Of a DNA stretch of 64,000 nt, positions 34,840 through 42,827 are shown piece after piece. Where the stretch lies: contig NZ_JJMU01000053.1 of NCBI RefSeq assembly GCF_000757725.1, positions 62,001-126,000 of the forward strand. The letters are read 5' to 3'. The notes beneath the pieces are model-generated. The model saw only the letters and a list, made by a program, of their open reading frames with translations, ran no database searches and was not told where the DNA came from. Numbering within the stretch: the stretch's first letter is position 1; each line of letters starts with the position of its first letter. The position numbers and the translations under genes are program-made. This stretch comes from Sphingobacterium deserti (GTDB lineage Bacteria > Bacteroidota > Bacteroidia > Sphingobacteriales > Sphingobacteriaceae).

Positions 34840-35046
34840 TTGTTTAGCCATCTATGCCTTATCAGAGGAAACTTCCAGGAGAGTAAATTAAATTTAGCTC
34901 TTGATCGGAAAGCAGAAGTTTGTCGAATGCTAGACACTGGTGAGGCTCTTATATTCTCAAATGCTGATGGCAATACGATTATCGATTTACCGAAGCGAGC
35001 CAGCTTTGATAATAGTATAATGGTGGTTAAAATAACGATGGAATAA
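34840..35046 (+). pseudogene. C-terminal remnant of a glycosidase (GH29-like)
   Basis: The open frame ends CRMLDTGEALIFSNADGN then TIIDLPKRASFDNSIMVVKI. The pattern, a strand, LP, then a final VVKI/ALEL strand, is like the last beta-sandwich of GH29 alpha-L-fucosidases. It starts just after a stop with only a TTG and has no catalytic domain. It lies about 110 bases upstream of an intact GH29 gene in the same orientation, so it may be the tail of an older duplicate. Confidence 0.45.
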
Positions 35047-35152
35047 ATGCTATTTCTCAAACGGTTCGCAAATATGTAGCTACAAGAGATGCAGTAACGC
35101 TTTCCTTGGTGATACAATATTTTTTTAACAGTTTACATTAAATACATAACAA

Positions 35153-36661
35153 ATGAAACTAAAGATTTCAATAAAAATAGCTTGTTTCTTATCCGCTTTT
35201 ATGGTGTGCATAAACGTGTATGGACAGCAAAATACTCCAAATAAAGAACGGTTGGAGCTTCGTCACGGTAGCCATAGGGAAGGAAAGCGAAATGATGCTG
35301 AAATGCAACGCTGGCGTGATTATGGTTTAGGACAATTTATTCATTGGGGCGTATATGCTATCCCGGGTGGGGCATGGGATGGGATTAGCTATAATGGGGC
35401 GGCGGAATGGATCCGATCGTGGTCGGAGAAAAGTGGTGCGCCAAAGGACTGGCGAGCAACATATGACAAGCTTTACAAGCAATTTAATCCTCAGCATTTT
35501 GATGCAAAAATTTGGGCTAAACAAGCCAAAAAGATGGGCGCGAGATATATGATATTTACTACCAAACATCACGATGGATTCTGCCTATGGCCAAGTAAAT
35601 ATACCAAATACACGATCGTCAACTCGCCTTATAAGAAGGATATCGTGAAGGAAGTTGTGGAAGCTTATGCAGCAGAAGGTATAGATGTGTATCTGTATTT
35701 CTCTATTATCTTCTGGAATCATCCAGGCTACCGCAGTACAGTGCCTAAAGCTCCACATGATAGCCTTGCTTACGAATCGTTTAAGGAGTTTACCCGCAAT
35801 CAACTTGTTGAACTCCTTCAAAACTACCCACAAACCAAAGGCTTATGGTTTGACGGATCTTGGGACGCAGCGTGGGTGAATCAAGCTGCTTGGACAGACA
35901 AATTGGAAACAGAGCTTAGGCAATTAAAGCCAGGATTAATCATTGGTAGCAGATTTCGCGCAGATGAGTATGGCAAACGGCATTTTGATTCAAACGGGAT
36001 AATGATGGGCGATTACGAGCAAGGTTGGGAACGGAAATTACCAACCACCATTGATGATACGCATGGAAACGATTGGGACTGCGTGATGACTATTCCTCCT
36101 AATCAGTGGGGATACAACGCCGACTGGAAGTCTTCTTATATTAAAACACCGTATGATCTGATCGCTATGCTGATGCAGGCAAATTCGCTTAATGGCAACT
36201 TTGTTATCAATTTTGGACCCGATGGCCAAGGCGCAATACGGCCGGAGGAAAGTGCTATTGCAGCAAAAGTAGGTGAGTGGATGCAGATAAATAGCGAAGC
36301 GGTGTATGGTGTGACCCATGCCAATTTTCCGAAGCCAGACTACGGAGTGTTAACTAAGAAAGACACAACGCTGTATGTAACAGTTTTTAATAGGCCTATT
36401 AATAATATCGTTCGGCTGGCGATACCAAAATCCAGTAAAGAAATTCCCGGAAAAGCATATCTATTAGTAAATAACGTACCTTTAGATCTGTCTGCCGTCA
36501 ATATGGGATTAGATAGGGATAATAATATGTATTACGATGTGGCGCTGCCAGTCGGCTTTTCTGCGGCGGAAATGCCCTTTGTAATCGTTGTACAATTAGA
36601 GCAAAGTAAGGAATCTGGAAGTCGTTACCGTGATGCATTAACCTATCTACGTAGATCTTAA
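35153..36661 (+). CDS. secreted GH29 alpha-L-fucosidase
   Basis: 502 residues with a signal peptide (IACFLSAFMVCINVYGQQ). The GH29 barrel is clear: GLGQFIHWGVYAIPGG, AKKMGARYMIFTTKHHDGF with the substrate-binding HH, LWPSKYTKYTIVNSPYKKD, and KGLWFDGSWD, where the Asp after WF is the nucleophile expected for the family. A C-terminal beta-sandwich follows (YGVTHANFPKPDYGVLTKK onward). It removes fucose from glycans in the periplasm or outside. No SusC/D or other polysaccharide genes are adjacent. Remnants of other secreted glycosidases lie just upstream. Confidence 0.88.
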   Translation: MKLKISIKIACFLSAFMVCINVYGQQNTPNKERLELRHGSHREGKRNDAEMQRWRDYGLGQFIHWGVYAIPGGAWDGISYNGAAEWIRSWSEKSGAPKDWRATYDKLYKQFNPQHFDAKIWAKQAKKMGARYMIFTTKHHDGFCLWPSKYTKYTIVNSPYKKDIVKEVVEAYAAEGIDVYLYFSIIFWNHPGYRSTVPKAPHDSLAYESFKEFTRNQLVELLQNYPQTKGLWFDGSWDAAWVNQAAWTDKLETELRQLKPGLIIGSRFRADEYGKRHFDSNGIMMGDYEQGWERKLPTTIDDTHGNDWDCVMTIPPNQWGYNADWKSSYIKTPYDLIAMLMQANSLNGNFVINFGPDGQGAIRPEESAIAAKVGEWMQINSEAVYGVTHANFPKPDYGVLTKKDTTLYVTVFNRPINNIVRLAIPKSSKEIPGKAYLLVNNVPLDLSAVNMGLDRDNNMYYDVALPVGFSAAEMPFVIVVQLEQSKESGSRYRDALTYLRRS

Positions 36662-36821
36662 AGGAACTGCTTCTGCGTGAATCATTATCCCTGCTTGGAT
36701 TGTCGTTATTCATCAGCGTTGCTGTCAGGCCAATTGAGCTATCGCGCACATTTTCTATGCAAAGATCAGCCTCATTCACTCGGCTATCGCTATATTTGAG
36801 CGCTAAAAAAAATTCCTGATA

Positions 36822-37352
36822 ATGACTCGACAAATAGAGATATTTCGCGACAGCAGAAAGAGTAGAAGTTTATTTATTAAGACAACGGCATTATGTGTAA
36901 TCCTAGCAGCTACGGCTGTATATAGCGTTGGTGTTTTCGATCATGTGGTCAAGATAAAATTAGCGGTTGTATCTTGCGCGCTTTTGTTGATTATGCTTTT
37001 TATGCTCGTTGGATCCTTGCGTCGATTAAAAGATAAGTCAGCCTTAGTGAGAATAAATGCGAAAGGAATATCAGGAACAACTACACCACTCTCAAAAGCC
37101 TTTGGAGAAATCGAATGGGGCGATGTTGTTGATATTCAGTTGCAGAAAGTGAGCGGGGATACATTAGTGGCCTTCGTCATCCAAGACCATCCGAAATACG
37201 AAAAGCGCTTATCTAAATCATTCCGTAGCATGGCTTTTAAAAAAGAGACCAACCACTATGTTATTATGTTTACAGCTTCTGAAATAGAGACTGATGCCGA
37301 CACGCTTTTTGATCAAGCTCAACAGTATTGGAAGATGCATGCAGCAGGCTAA
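36822..37352 (+). CDS. two-helix membrane protein, STM3941-like
   Basis: 176 residues: a short cytoplasmic start, two adjacent membrane segments (about 24-41, ALCVILAATAVYSVGVF; about 46-66, IKLAVVSCALLLIMLFMLV), then a beta-rich cytoplasmic domain with INAKGISGTTT and FGEIEWGDVVDIQL. The layout of two helices plus a PH-like domain resembles the STM3941 family, whose function is unknown. It is transcribed alone. The call is structural only. Confidence 0.6.
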   Translation: MTRQIEIFRDSRKSRSLFIKTTALCVILAATAVYSVGVFDHVVKIKLAVVSCALLLIMLFMLVGSLRRLKDKSALVRINAKGISGTTTPLSKAFGEIEWGDVVDIQLQKVSGDTLVAFVIQDHPKYEKRLSKSFRSMAFKKETNHYVIMFTASEIETDADTLFDQAQQYWKMHAAG

Positions 37353-37456
37353 AATGCTTTGTTTAAAAACGGAGAATAGGCCAGACCTTGTAAAGAAGAA
37401 ATTTACATTTGAAAATTATCCCATCCTCGACCTTTCCGTCCTTGCCAGGACAGGGC

Positions 37457-37483
37457 CTTCCTTTTTTTTCTAAAAAAAGGAAG
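37457..37483. terminator. AT-rich hairpin between convergent genes
   Basis: cttccttttttt at 37457-37468 pairs perfectly with aaaaaaaggaag at 37472-37483 around a 3-base loop and is followed by a run of A. It lies 105 bases after the STM3941-like gene and before the convergent KAS III gene, so it could terminate from either side. Confidence 0.5.
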
Positions 37484-37649
37484 AAAAAAAATCGTCGCTG
37501 AATTTCTGTTGCATCCTTAATGGACAGTGGAATGGCGAATGACTACATACGCAACAGAAATGAGGCGACATTTCGATGAATTATGGATAATGCATTTAAT
37601 ACAATAAGCCTATTGGGTCGCAAGCAGCAATTAAAAAGTAACAAACTCC

Positions 37650-37905
37650 ACAACCGCTACCCATACTATATACTAAGTACTAAAATCTACATACTAAATT
37701 TTATTCTCACTACGCATTACCTAATACCCACTACTGATAGATTGCCGCGCCATCGTTCCTCCGGCTCGCAATGTCGTTTACTTATCGCAAACAATATCTC
37801 ACAACGCGATACTCACTACCCTTTCTAAATATCAGGTACTAAAATCTATATACTAAATACTAGGATCTACTCTCACTACACGATACCCAATACTCACTAC
37901 CACTT
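37650..37905. repeat. degenerate interspersed repeat, inverse of the 57.9-58.5 kb array
   Basis: Repeated short words (tactaaaatctacatactaaat; ctcactacgcattacc; acccactactga) surround attgccgcgccatcgttcct at 37742-37761 and ctcgcaatg just after it. That is the reverse complement of the GC-rich core in the repeat array near 58080-58110. The block fills most of the gap after the hairpin and is non-coding; it belongs to a genome-wide dispersed repeat family. Confidence 0.6.
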
Positions 37906-37906
37906 T

Positions 37907-38905
37907 TTAAATCGCCCAGCGAAGTAGGCTGGCTCCCCAAGAGAAACCCGCGCCAAAGGCGGTAAGCATGAGTAAGTCTCCTTTCTGCAGCTGCTTAAGG
38001 TTTTCCCATATGCAGAGTGGAATAGTGGCGGCAATTGTATTTCCCAAATACTCGATATTACTCAGTGTACGGTCCGCCGCAATATTAATCTCTTTGCCAA
38101 CCGCATCTATTATCCGTTTATTAGCCTGATGTGGAATCAGCCAGTTTACTTGATCGATATCGAGGTTATTGCGTTTCAATACTTGGTTGCAAGCATCACT
38201 CATCGACTGTATGGCCTGTTTGAATACTACTTTACCATCCTGACGGATATATTTTTTTTCAATTGCTATAGTTTCATTGTTCAGCGAATGCAAGGAGCCA
38301 CCGCCTTCAATGTTAAGAAACTCACGTCCGTCGCCATTGCTCTGCATAAAAGCATCAATAATGCCATTTTCGGAAGATGGTTCTAGCCAAACAACACCAG
38401 CGCCGTCGCCAAAAAGAATATTTGTAGAACGATCTTGAATATCTACGAATGAGCTGATATTATCCGCTCCGACGACCAACACATTTTTATACCGCTCCGT
38501 CTCAATCAGTGACGAGCCCATATCCAACGCATATAAAAAGCCAGAACATGCCGCATTCATATCAAACGCCCAAACATTTTTCAACCCTAATTTTTTTGCT
38601 ATAATATTTGCAGTAGCTGGCATCATTACATCCGGAGTGGATGTAGCCACAATGATGGCATCAACATCATCCAAATCTTTGTTGAATTGTGTACAAAGGT
38701 CGCGGATAGCCATCACTGCCATGTCTGATGTGGCTAAGTCCTTATCCAATATACGACGTTCCTTGATCCCGGTTCTTTTCATGATCCACTCATCCGATGT
38801 ATCGCACACCTGCTCTAAATCAAGGTTAGTCCTTCGTTTCTGGGGCACATATCCACCAATACCCGTGATTGCTGCATACGGTCTAGAAAGGTAATTTTGC
38901 TGCAT
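37907..38905 (-). CDS. fabH: beta-ketoacyl-ACP synthase III
   Basis: From MQQNYLSRPYAAITGIGGYVP the protein is 332 residues. The catalytic Cys is in DMNAACSGFLYALD, the His in WLIPHQANKRI and the Asn in YLGNTIAATIP, completing the KAS III triad. It condenses an acyl-CoA with malonyl-ACP to start fatty-acid or related chains. The longer frame to 38938 would overlap a minus-strand TACCTTTG at 38936-38943, so the start at 38905 is preferred. It stands alone, so it may be a second KAS III rather than the fatty-acid cluster copy. Confidence 0.88.
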   Translation of the reverse strand: MQQNYLSRPYAAITGIGGYVPQKRRTNLDLEQVCDTSDEWIMKRTGIKERRILDKDLATSDMAVMAIRDLCTQFNKDLDDVDAIIVATSTPDVMMPATANIIAKKLGLKNVWAFDMNAACSGFLYALDMGSSLIETERYKNVLVVGADNISSFVDIQDRSTNILFGDGAGVVWLEPSSENGIIDAFMQSNGDGREFLNIEGGGSLHSLNNETIAIEKKYIRQDGKVVFKQAIQSMSDACNQVLKRNNLDIDQVNWLIPHQANKRIIDAVGKEINIAADRTLSNIEYLGNTIAATIPLCIWENLKQLQKGDLLMLTAFGAGFSWGASLLRWAI

Positions 38906-38935
38906 GTATTTCTCTTGTTCCTCAAATAAACTGTG

Positions 38936-38943
38936 CAAAGGTA
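38936..38943 (-). promoter_or_regulatory. Bacteroidota -7 element for fabH
   Basis: The minus strand reads TACCTTTG 30 bases ahead of the preferred fabH start, and it overlaps the first codons of the longer ORF, which argues against that longer start. The 347-base gap beyond it (to 39252) shows no other feature; it is AT-rich. Confidence 0.5.
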
Positions 38944-39252
38944 CATTTTTTTATCTTCTTTGCTGTGACTGCTTCCTGTTAAAAATTATCAAATCTCCCG
39001 ACTTTATCCACCAATATTTATAGCAAAATCCAATTAAAATTGAAATTCGGCAATAGATGCTTCGAAACGTATCCAACTATTTAATTTTAAGCGGTTTTAA
39101 AAAAAATATTCGATTCGTCAAATGATTACATCTAAACGCTTTTGAACACCAGTAAAGACCTTTAGACCGCTCGATCGCTATAAGGTACTACCCGTATAGT
39201 TAACATTTTTATCGATTGGTCAGGCGCTCGCTACCCCACATATCCCGGTGCA

Positions 39253-40308
39253 CTACGTGTCTGCATGTCGCTTTTCGGCTGCGGTTTCCCGATCGTCCGC
39301 ATCAGCTTCCAGCACAGCATCTTCCTGTTCCTCATCTGCGTTTCGCTCATATTGCAACTGCGCGAAGATAGGGAAGTGGTCTGAATCGAAATTGTCTTCT
39401 TTCCTGATGGTTTTCAACTTAAAATGCGGAGAGATAAATGCATGGTCTAAGGGAAAACGAAGGAAAGGATAGTGCGCATGAAAAGTGTTGAAAAATCCAC
39501 GTCCGCGACGCGGGTCTAAGAGGCCGCTAATCTTCAAGAATAAAGTTGTTGTGTAACTCCAGGCTACATCGTTCAAATCACCCATCACTAAAACAGGTAA
39601 TTTTGTTTTGCTCGCTTCTTCAGCAATTATCAATAGCTCCTTGTCGCGCTCTGTCGATCGAGGGTTTTCATTAGGAACTGGCGGCGTAGGATGCACCGCG
39701 TATACCTGAACTTTTTTTCGACTCGGTAACTCTACCAGGCAACGTATCGAAGGAATATCTTCCTCTACAAGACAGCGCACGGTCGCATTATGCAACGGAT
39801 ACTTGGAAAACAGAAGCATGCCGTAGGTATTATTTAGGGGAACCTTCACTTGGTGCGGATACGTGTCATCCAATGTCTGTGTGCCTGCAGCCCATTTATC
39901 ATTTGTTTCCAGCAAGAGCACTAGATCGGCATTACAACGATTGACTACATTTAGGCAACCTGCAATATTGTCGTTGTCTTCATACACATTGGATATTAAG
40001 ATAGAGATGCTGTTGTCTTGGTCATTTAGCGTGGCTTTTTGAACCTGTTTTGTGGCTAATATCGTAAAGGGGAAAATTAAATAAAATAGATAAATCGCAT
40101 TGATAGACATCAACACAGCCATCACAGCTACCGTTGTTTCCGAGGGTATGCCCATGGCAAGATAAACCCCAATCCAGGCCAACGTTAACACCAATTTTTG
40201 TAGGCGGGGATAGTCGAACACTCGGAATGTCCAGTGGTCATGACGAATAAGAGGTATGAGCGTGAAACATAAAATTACGATTCCCGCGAGCATTAAAGCA
40301 TTATTCAT
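39253..40308 (-). CDS. membrane-anchored endonuclease/exonuclease/phosphatase-family protein
   Basis: 351 residues. Three N-terminal hydrophobic segments (MLAGIVILCFTLIPLI; VLTLAWIGVYLAMGI; AIYLFYLIFPFTIL) precede an EEP domain with SILISNVYED, LVLLLETND (metal-binding Glu), LVMGDLNDV (the D-x-N pair) and FDSDHFPIFAQL with the catalytic Asp-His. Such proteins cleave phosphodiesters of lipids or nucleic acids; substrate unknown. The C-terminal tail is very acidic (DEEQEDAVLEADADD). It is a lone gene. Confidence 0.8.
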   Translation of the reverse strand: MNNALMLAGIVILCFTLIPLIRHDHWTFRVFDYPRLQKLVLTLAWIGVYLAMGIPSETTVAVMAVLMSINAIYLFYLIFPFTILATKQVQKATLNDQDNSISILISNVYEDNDNIAGCLNVVNRCNADLVLLLETNDKWAAGTQTLDDTYPHQVKVPLNNTYGMLLFSKYPLHNATVRCLVEEDIPSIRCLVELPSRKKVQVYAVHPTPPVPNENPRSTERDKELLIIAEEASKTKLPVLVMGDLNDVAWSYTTTLFLKISGLLDPRRGRGFFNTFHAHYPFLRFPLDHAFISPHFKLKTIRKEDNFDSDHFPIFAQLQYERNADEEQEDAVLEADADDRETAAEKRHADT

Positions 40309-40562
40309 GTATATTATTAAATACGGTTATCCAATAAACCACGCAATAAAATTAAAGTTTGGATTTTATTGAAATTTAGTATGTGATCTCAGGTCTTGTT
40401 ACATGTTTTCGCCAGCTTGTTGCATAATACGATATGAAACATTGTTTTAATGTTTTTATTTGCGATATTCAAATTGCGCTTGATAATATTGGCTAATGGC
40501 AAAGCTGATCCCTATGGTTGAACGTTGCATGCTTTCAAACATGCATTAAAAACAAAATTCTT

Positions 40563-40781
40563 ATGGAAAAATTAATTTTTGAAACAGATGTAAGGTGCTC
40601 ATCATTCTTTGAAAAGATACATGTAGCCGTTAAAAAAGTTAAAGGAATTTCCACGTGGACATTAGATTTAGACTCTGCTTATCGCTTACTTACCGTTGAA
40701 GGGAAATCCCTGGATTACAAGGAAATCATCAATCAGCTATCCATGCACGGTGTCGATGCAAATCGATTATACGAGGAATAA
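40563..40781 (+). CDS. small HMA-fold-like protein without CxxC
   Basis: From MEKLIFETDVRC the product is 72 residues. Its pattern of beta-strand, helix (FFEKIHVAVKKVKGI), strand, strand, helix (YKEIINQLSMHGVDA) fits a heavy-metal-associated ferredoxin-like fold. Only one Cys remains where CxxC would be (DVRCSSFF), so it is unlikely to be a normal copper chaperone. The longer frame from 40518 adds 15 codons with little support. Function unknown. Confidence 0.5.
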   Translation: MEKLIFETDVRCSSFFEKIHVAVKKVKGISTWTLDLDSAYRLLTVEGKSLDYKEIINQLSMHGVDANRLYEE

Positions 40782-40907
40782 ACTACGTGTGTGTATAGTG
40801 TTCAGACAACTCCAGATTGGCTCCATACCAAGCTGATTTGGATTGTTTTTTTACAGTGGAGAATGGACATCCGGCCAAACACAGCACATCTATCCAATAT
40901 CCGGCAA

Positions 40908-41543
40908 TTACTTAATCTCCTCTACAGTGAATGAAATTTCCTTTACAGGATAATCGGCTTTATCCGTTTCGGTTCTGCTCATCTCCAGTAACACTGCTAA
41001 GCCTTCGTAAACCTCTCCAAAAACGGTGTAGTCGTTATCTAGCCGTGGCTGGCCGCCTATTTTCAAATAGGTCTCACGAGCTTCCTTACTGTATGTAATG
41101 CCTTTCTTCTGTTCCAACTCGTCCAAATATTCCGCAGTGACAGGTTTCCCCACGACAAAATAGATCTGATTTAAAAAAGATGCTTTTTCTGGATTGTCGT
41201 CACGGCCGGCACCAAAGGCGCCCACCTTATGGAAAGCACGCTGGTCAAATTCCCCCGCTAGACGTGGCTTGCCCAGCTCAGGCTGCTTGGCTTCTCGTTT
41301 CGCAATATCGACATCGTGTTCGCCGCCTTGAATTACGAAATTTTCAATGATACGGTTAAAGAGTGCATCGCGATAAGCACCCGTCTTTATAGCGGTCAAA
41401 AACAAGTCGCGATGCTTTGGCGTGTAGTCATAAAGCAAAACTTTAAAGTCACCATAGCTTGTCTTAAATAAGACGCGATGTGTTTGGGCAGACAGACCCG
41501 TGAACACTAAAAGGAAAAGGCAAATCGTGATTATCTTTTTCAT
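40908..41543 (-). CDS. secreted cyclophilin-type peptidyl-prolyl isomerase
   Basis: From MKKIITICLFLLVFTGLSA the protein is 211 residues with a signal peptide ending before QTHRV. The cyclophilin core shows LFNRIIENFVIQGG, then the large insertion seen in Bacteroidota members, and NDYTVFGEVYEGLAVL near the end. It catalyses Xaa-Pro isomerisation in the periplasm. Residues usual in the active site (F-x-R...QGG) are present. The first four codons of the longer frame are ignored because MKK begins the signal peptide. Confidence 0.85.
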   Translation of the reverse strand: MKKIITICLFLLVFTGLSAQTHRVLFKTSYGDFKVLLYDYTPKHRDLFLTAIKTGAYRDALFNRIIENFVIQGGEHDVDIAKREAKQPELGKPRLAGEFDQRAFHKVGAFGAGRDDNPEKASFLNQIYFVVGKPVTAEYLDELEQKKGITYSKEARETYLKIGGQPRLDNDYTVFGEVYEGLAVLLEMSRTETDKADYPVKEISFTVEEIK

Positions 41544-41734
41544 CCGTGAGAGCAAAGTTCCAGGCCAAACTTATCGAAAAAAACTGAAAGTAAGCGCGTC
41601 ATACAGTCCTTTTGTGTTTGAGGACTGGAAGGGAAATGATATTAGTTAGCTGTTCAACTAGCATATCTCTGTGCCATTGTCTCTGTTGACAATCAGCCTA
41701 AATTTGTCTATTTTGCATGTAAATTTATATTTCC

Positions 41735-42763
41735 ATGAAGTATACAGCTCATCCAGATCGTTATAAAAAGATGCGGTATAACCGCTGTGGTAAAAGTGGC
41801 CTGTTGTTGCCAGCCATCTCGTTGGGGCTTTGGCATAATTTCGGCGATGACGTTCCCCATCAAACGAAGGTCGATATCTGCACCAGCGCATTTGATCTTG
41901 GTATTACACATTTCGATTTGGCCAATAATTATGGGCCGCCGCCGGGTAGCGCCGAAAAAGCTTTTGGCCGCATATTAAAAGAAGAATTTGCCGGGCTGCG
42001 TGATGAACTTATTCTTTCATCAAAATCAGGATACCTGATGTGGGACGGTCCTTATGGCGAGTGGGGCAGCCGCAAAAATATGATCGCTAGCTGTGATCAG
42101 AGTTTAAGGCGTTTGGGGGTGGATTACGTAGATATTTTCTATTCCCACCGGTTCGATCCGGAGACCCCTCTCCAAGAAACCATGCAGGCTTTAGACCAGT
42201 TGGTGCGATCTGGTAAGGCGCTTTACGTGGGGGTATCGTCGTATAATGCGGCGCGTACACGAGAAGCTTATGCCATCCTGCAGGAGTTGGGAACACCGTT
42301 CGTCATCCATCAGCCTAGCTACTCTATGCTCAACCGTTGGGTGGAAACAGACGGTCTGTTGGATACCCTGGAAGACATCGGTGTAGGTTCGATTGTCTTT
42401 TCACCGCTAGCACAGGGCATGCTAACCAATAAATATTTGCAGGACATTCCGCAAGGTAGCCGTGCTAGCCAAAGTAAATCCTTATCAACCAGCTTTCTTT
42501 CTGAAGAAAATTTAGGTCGGGTGAAAGCCCTGAACCAGATTGCGGAGGAGCGCGGTCAGACGTTGGCACAAATGGCTATAGCCTGGGTATTGCGTGATAA
42601 GCGCGTTACTTCAGCCCTGATCGGTGCAAGTAAGCCGCAACAAGTTGTCGACTGTGTGGGCGCCTTGGAACGATTGGATTTTTCACAAGGAGAGCTCGCC
42701 GCTATCGATCGTTACGCATTGGACAGCGATATCAATATCTGGGCGAAGTCTGCAGAACTTTAG
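41735..42763 (+). CDS. aldo/keto reductase, YghZ/glyceraldehyde-3-phosphate type
   Basis: 342 residues. The tetrad is visible: Asp and Tyr in FDLANNYGPPPGSAEKAFG, Lys in LSSKSGYLMWDGPYG, His in IFYSHRFDPETPL. The NNYGPPxGSAE and MWxGPYG motifs mark the YghZ group, which reduces L-glyceraldehyde 3-phosphate and methylglyoxal. NADPH-binding SPLAQGMLTNKY and ALIGASKPQQ follow. It is a lone gene converging on poxB with a 13-bp hairpin between. Confidence 0.88.
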   Translation: MKYTAHPDRYKKMRYNRCGKSGLLLPAISLGLWHNFGDDVPHQTKVDICTSAFDLGITHFDLANNYGPPPGSAEKAFGRILKEEFAGLRDELILSSKSGYLMWDGPYGEWGSRKNMIASCDQSLRRLGVDYVDIFYSHRFDPETPLQETMQALDQLVRSGKALYVGVSSYNAARTREAYAILQELGTPFVIHQPSYSMLNRWVETDGLLDTLEDIGVGSIVFSPLAQGMLTNKYLQDIPQGSRASQSKSLSTSFLSEENLGRVKALNQIAEERGQTLAQMAIAWVLRDKRVTSALIGASKPQQVVDCVGALERLDFSQGELAAIDRYALDSDINIWAKSAEL

Positions 42764-42772
42764 TATCCATGC

Positions 42773-42811
42773 CGTCTTTCCCTCCGAAAAAGTTAGCAGG
42801 AGGGAAAGACG
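42773..42811. terminator. 13-bp perfect hairpin between convergent genes
   Basis: cgtctttccctcc at 42773-42785 and ggagggaaagacg at 42799-42811 are perfectly complementary around a 13-base loop. It lies 10 bases after the aldo/keto reductase stop and 17 bases from the poxB stop, so it is probably a bidirectional terminator without a T-run. Confidence 0.6.
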
Positions 42812-42827
42812 CATAGGCTAATTAAGC

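Noticed and set aside
34815..35117. 100-codon leftward ORF
   Set aside because: It is antisense to the glycosidase remnant and has no family character.
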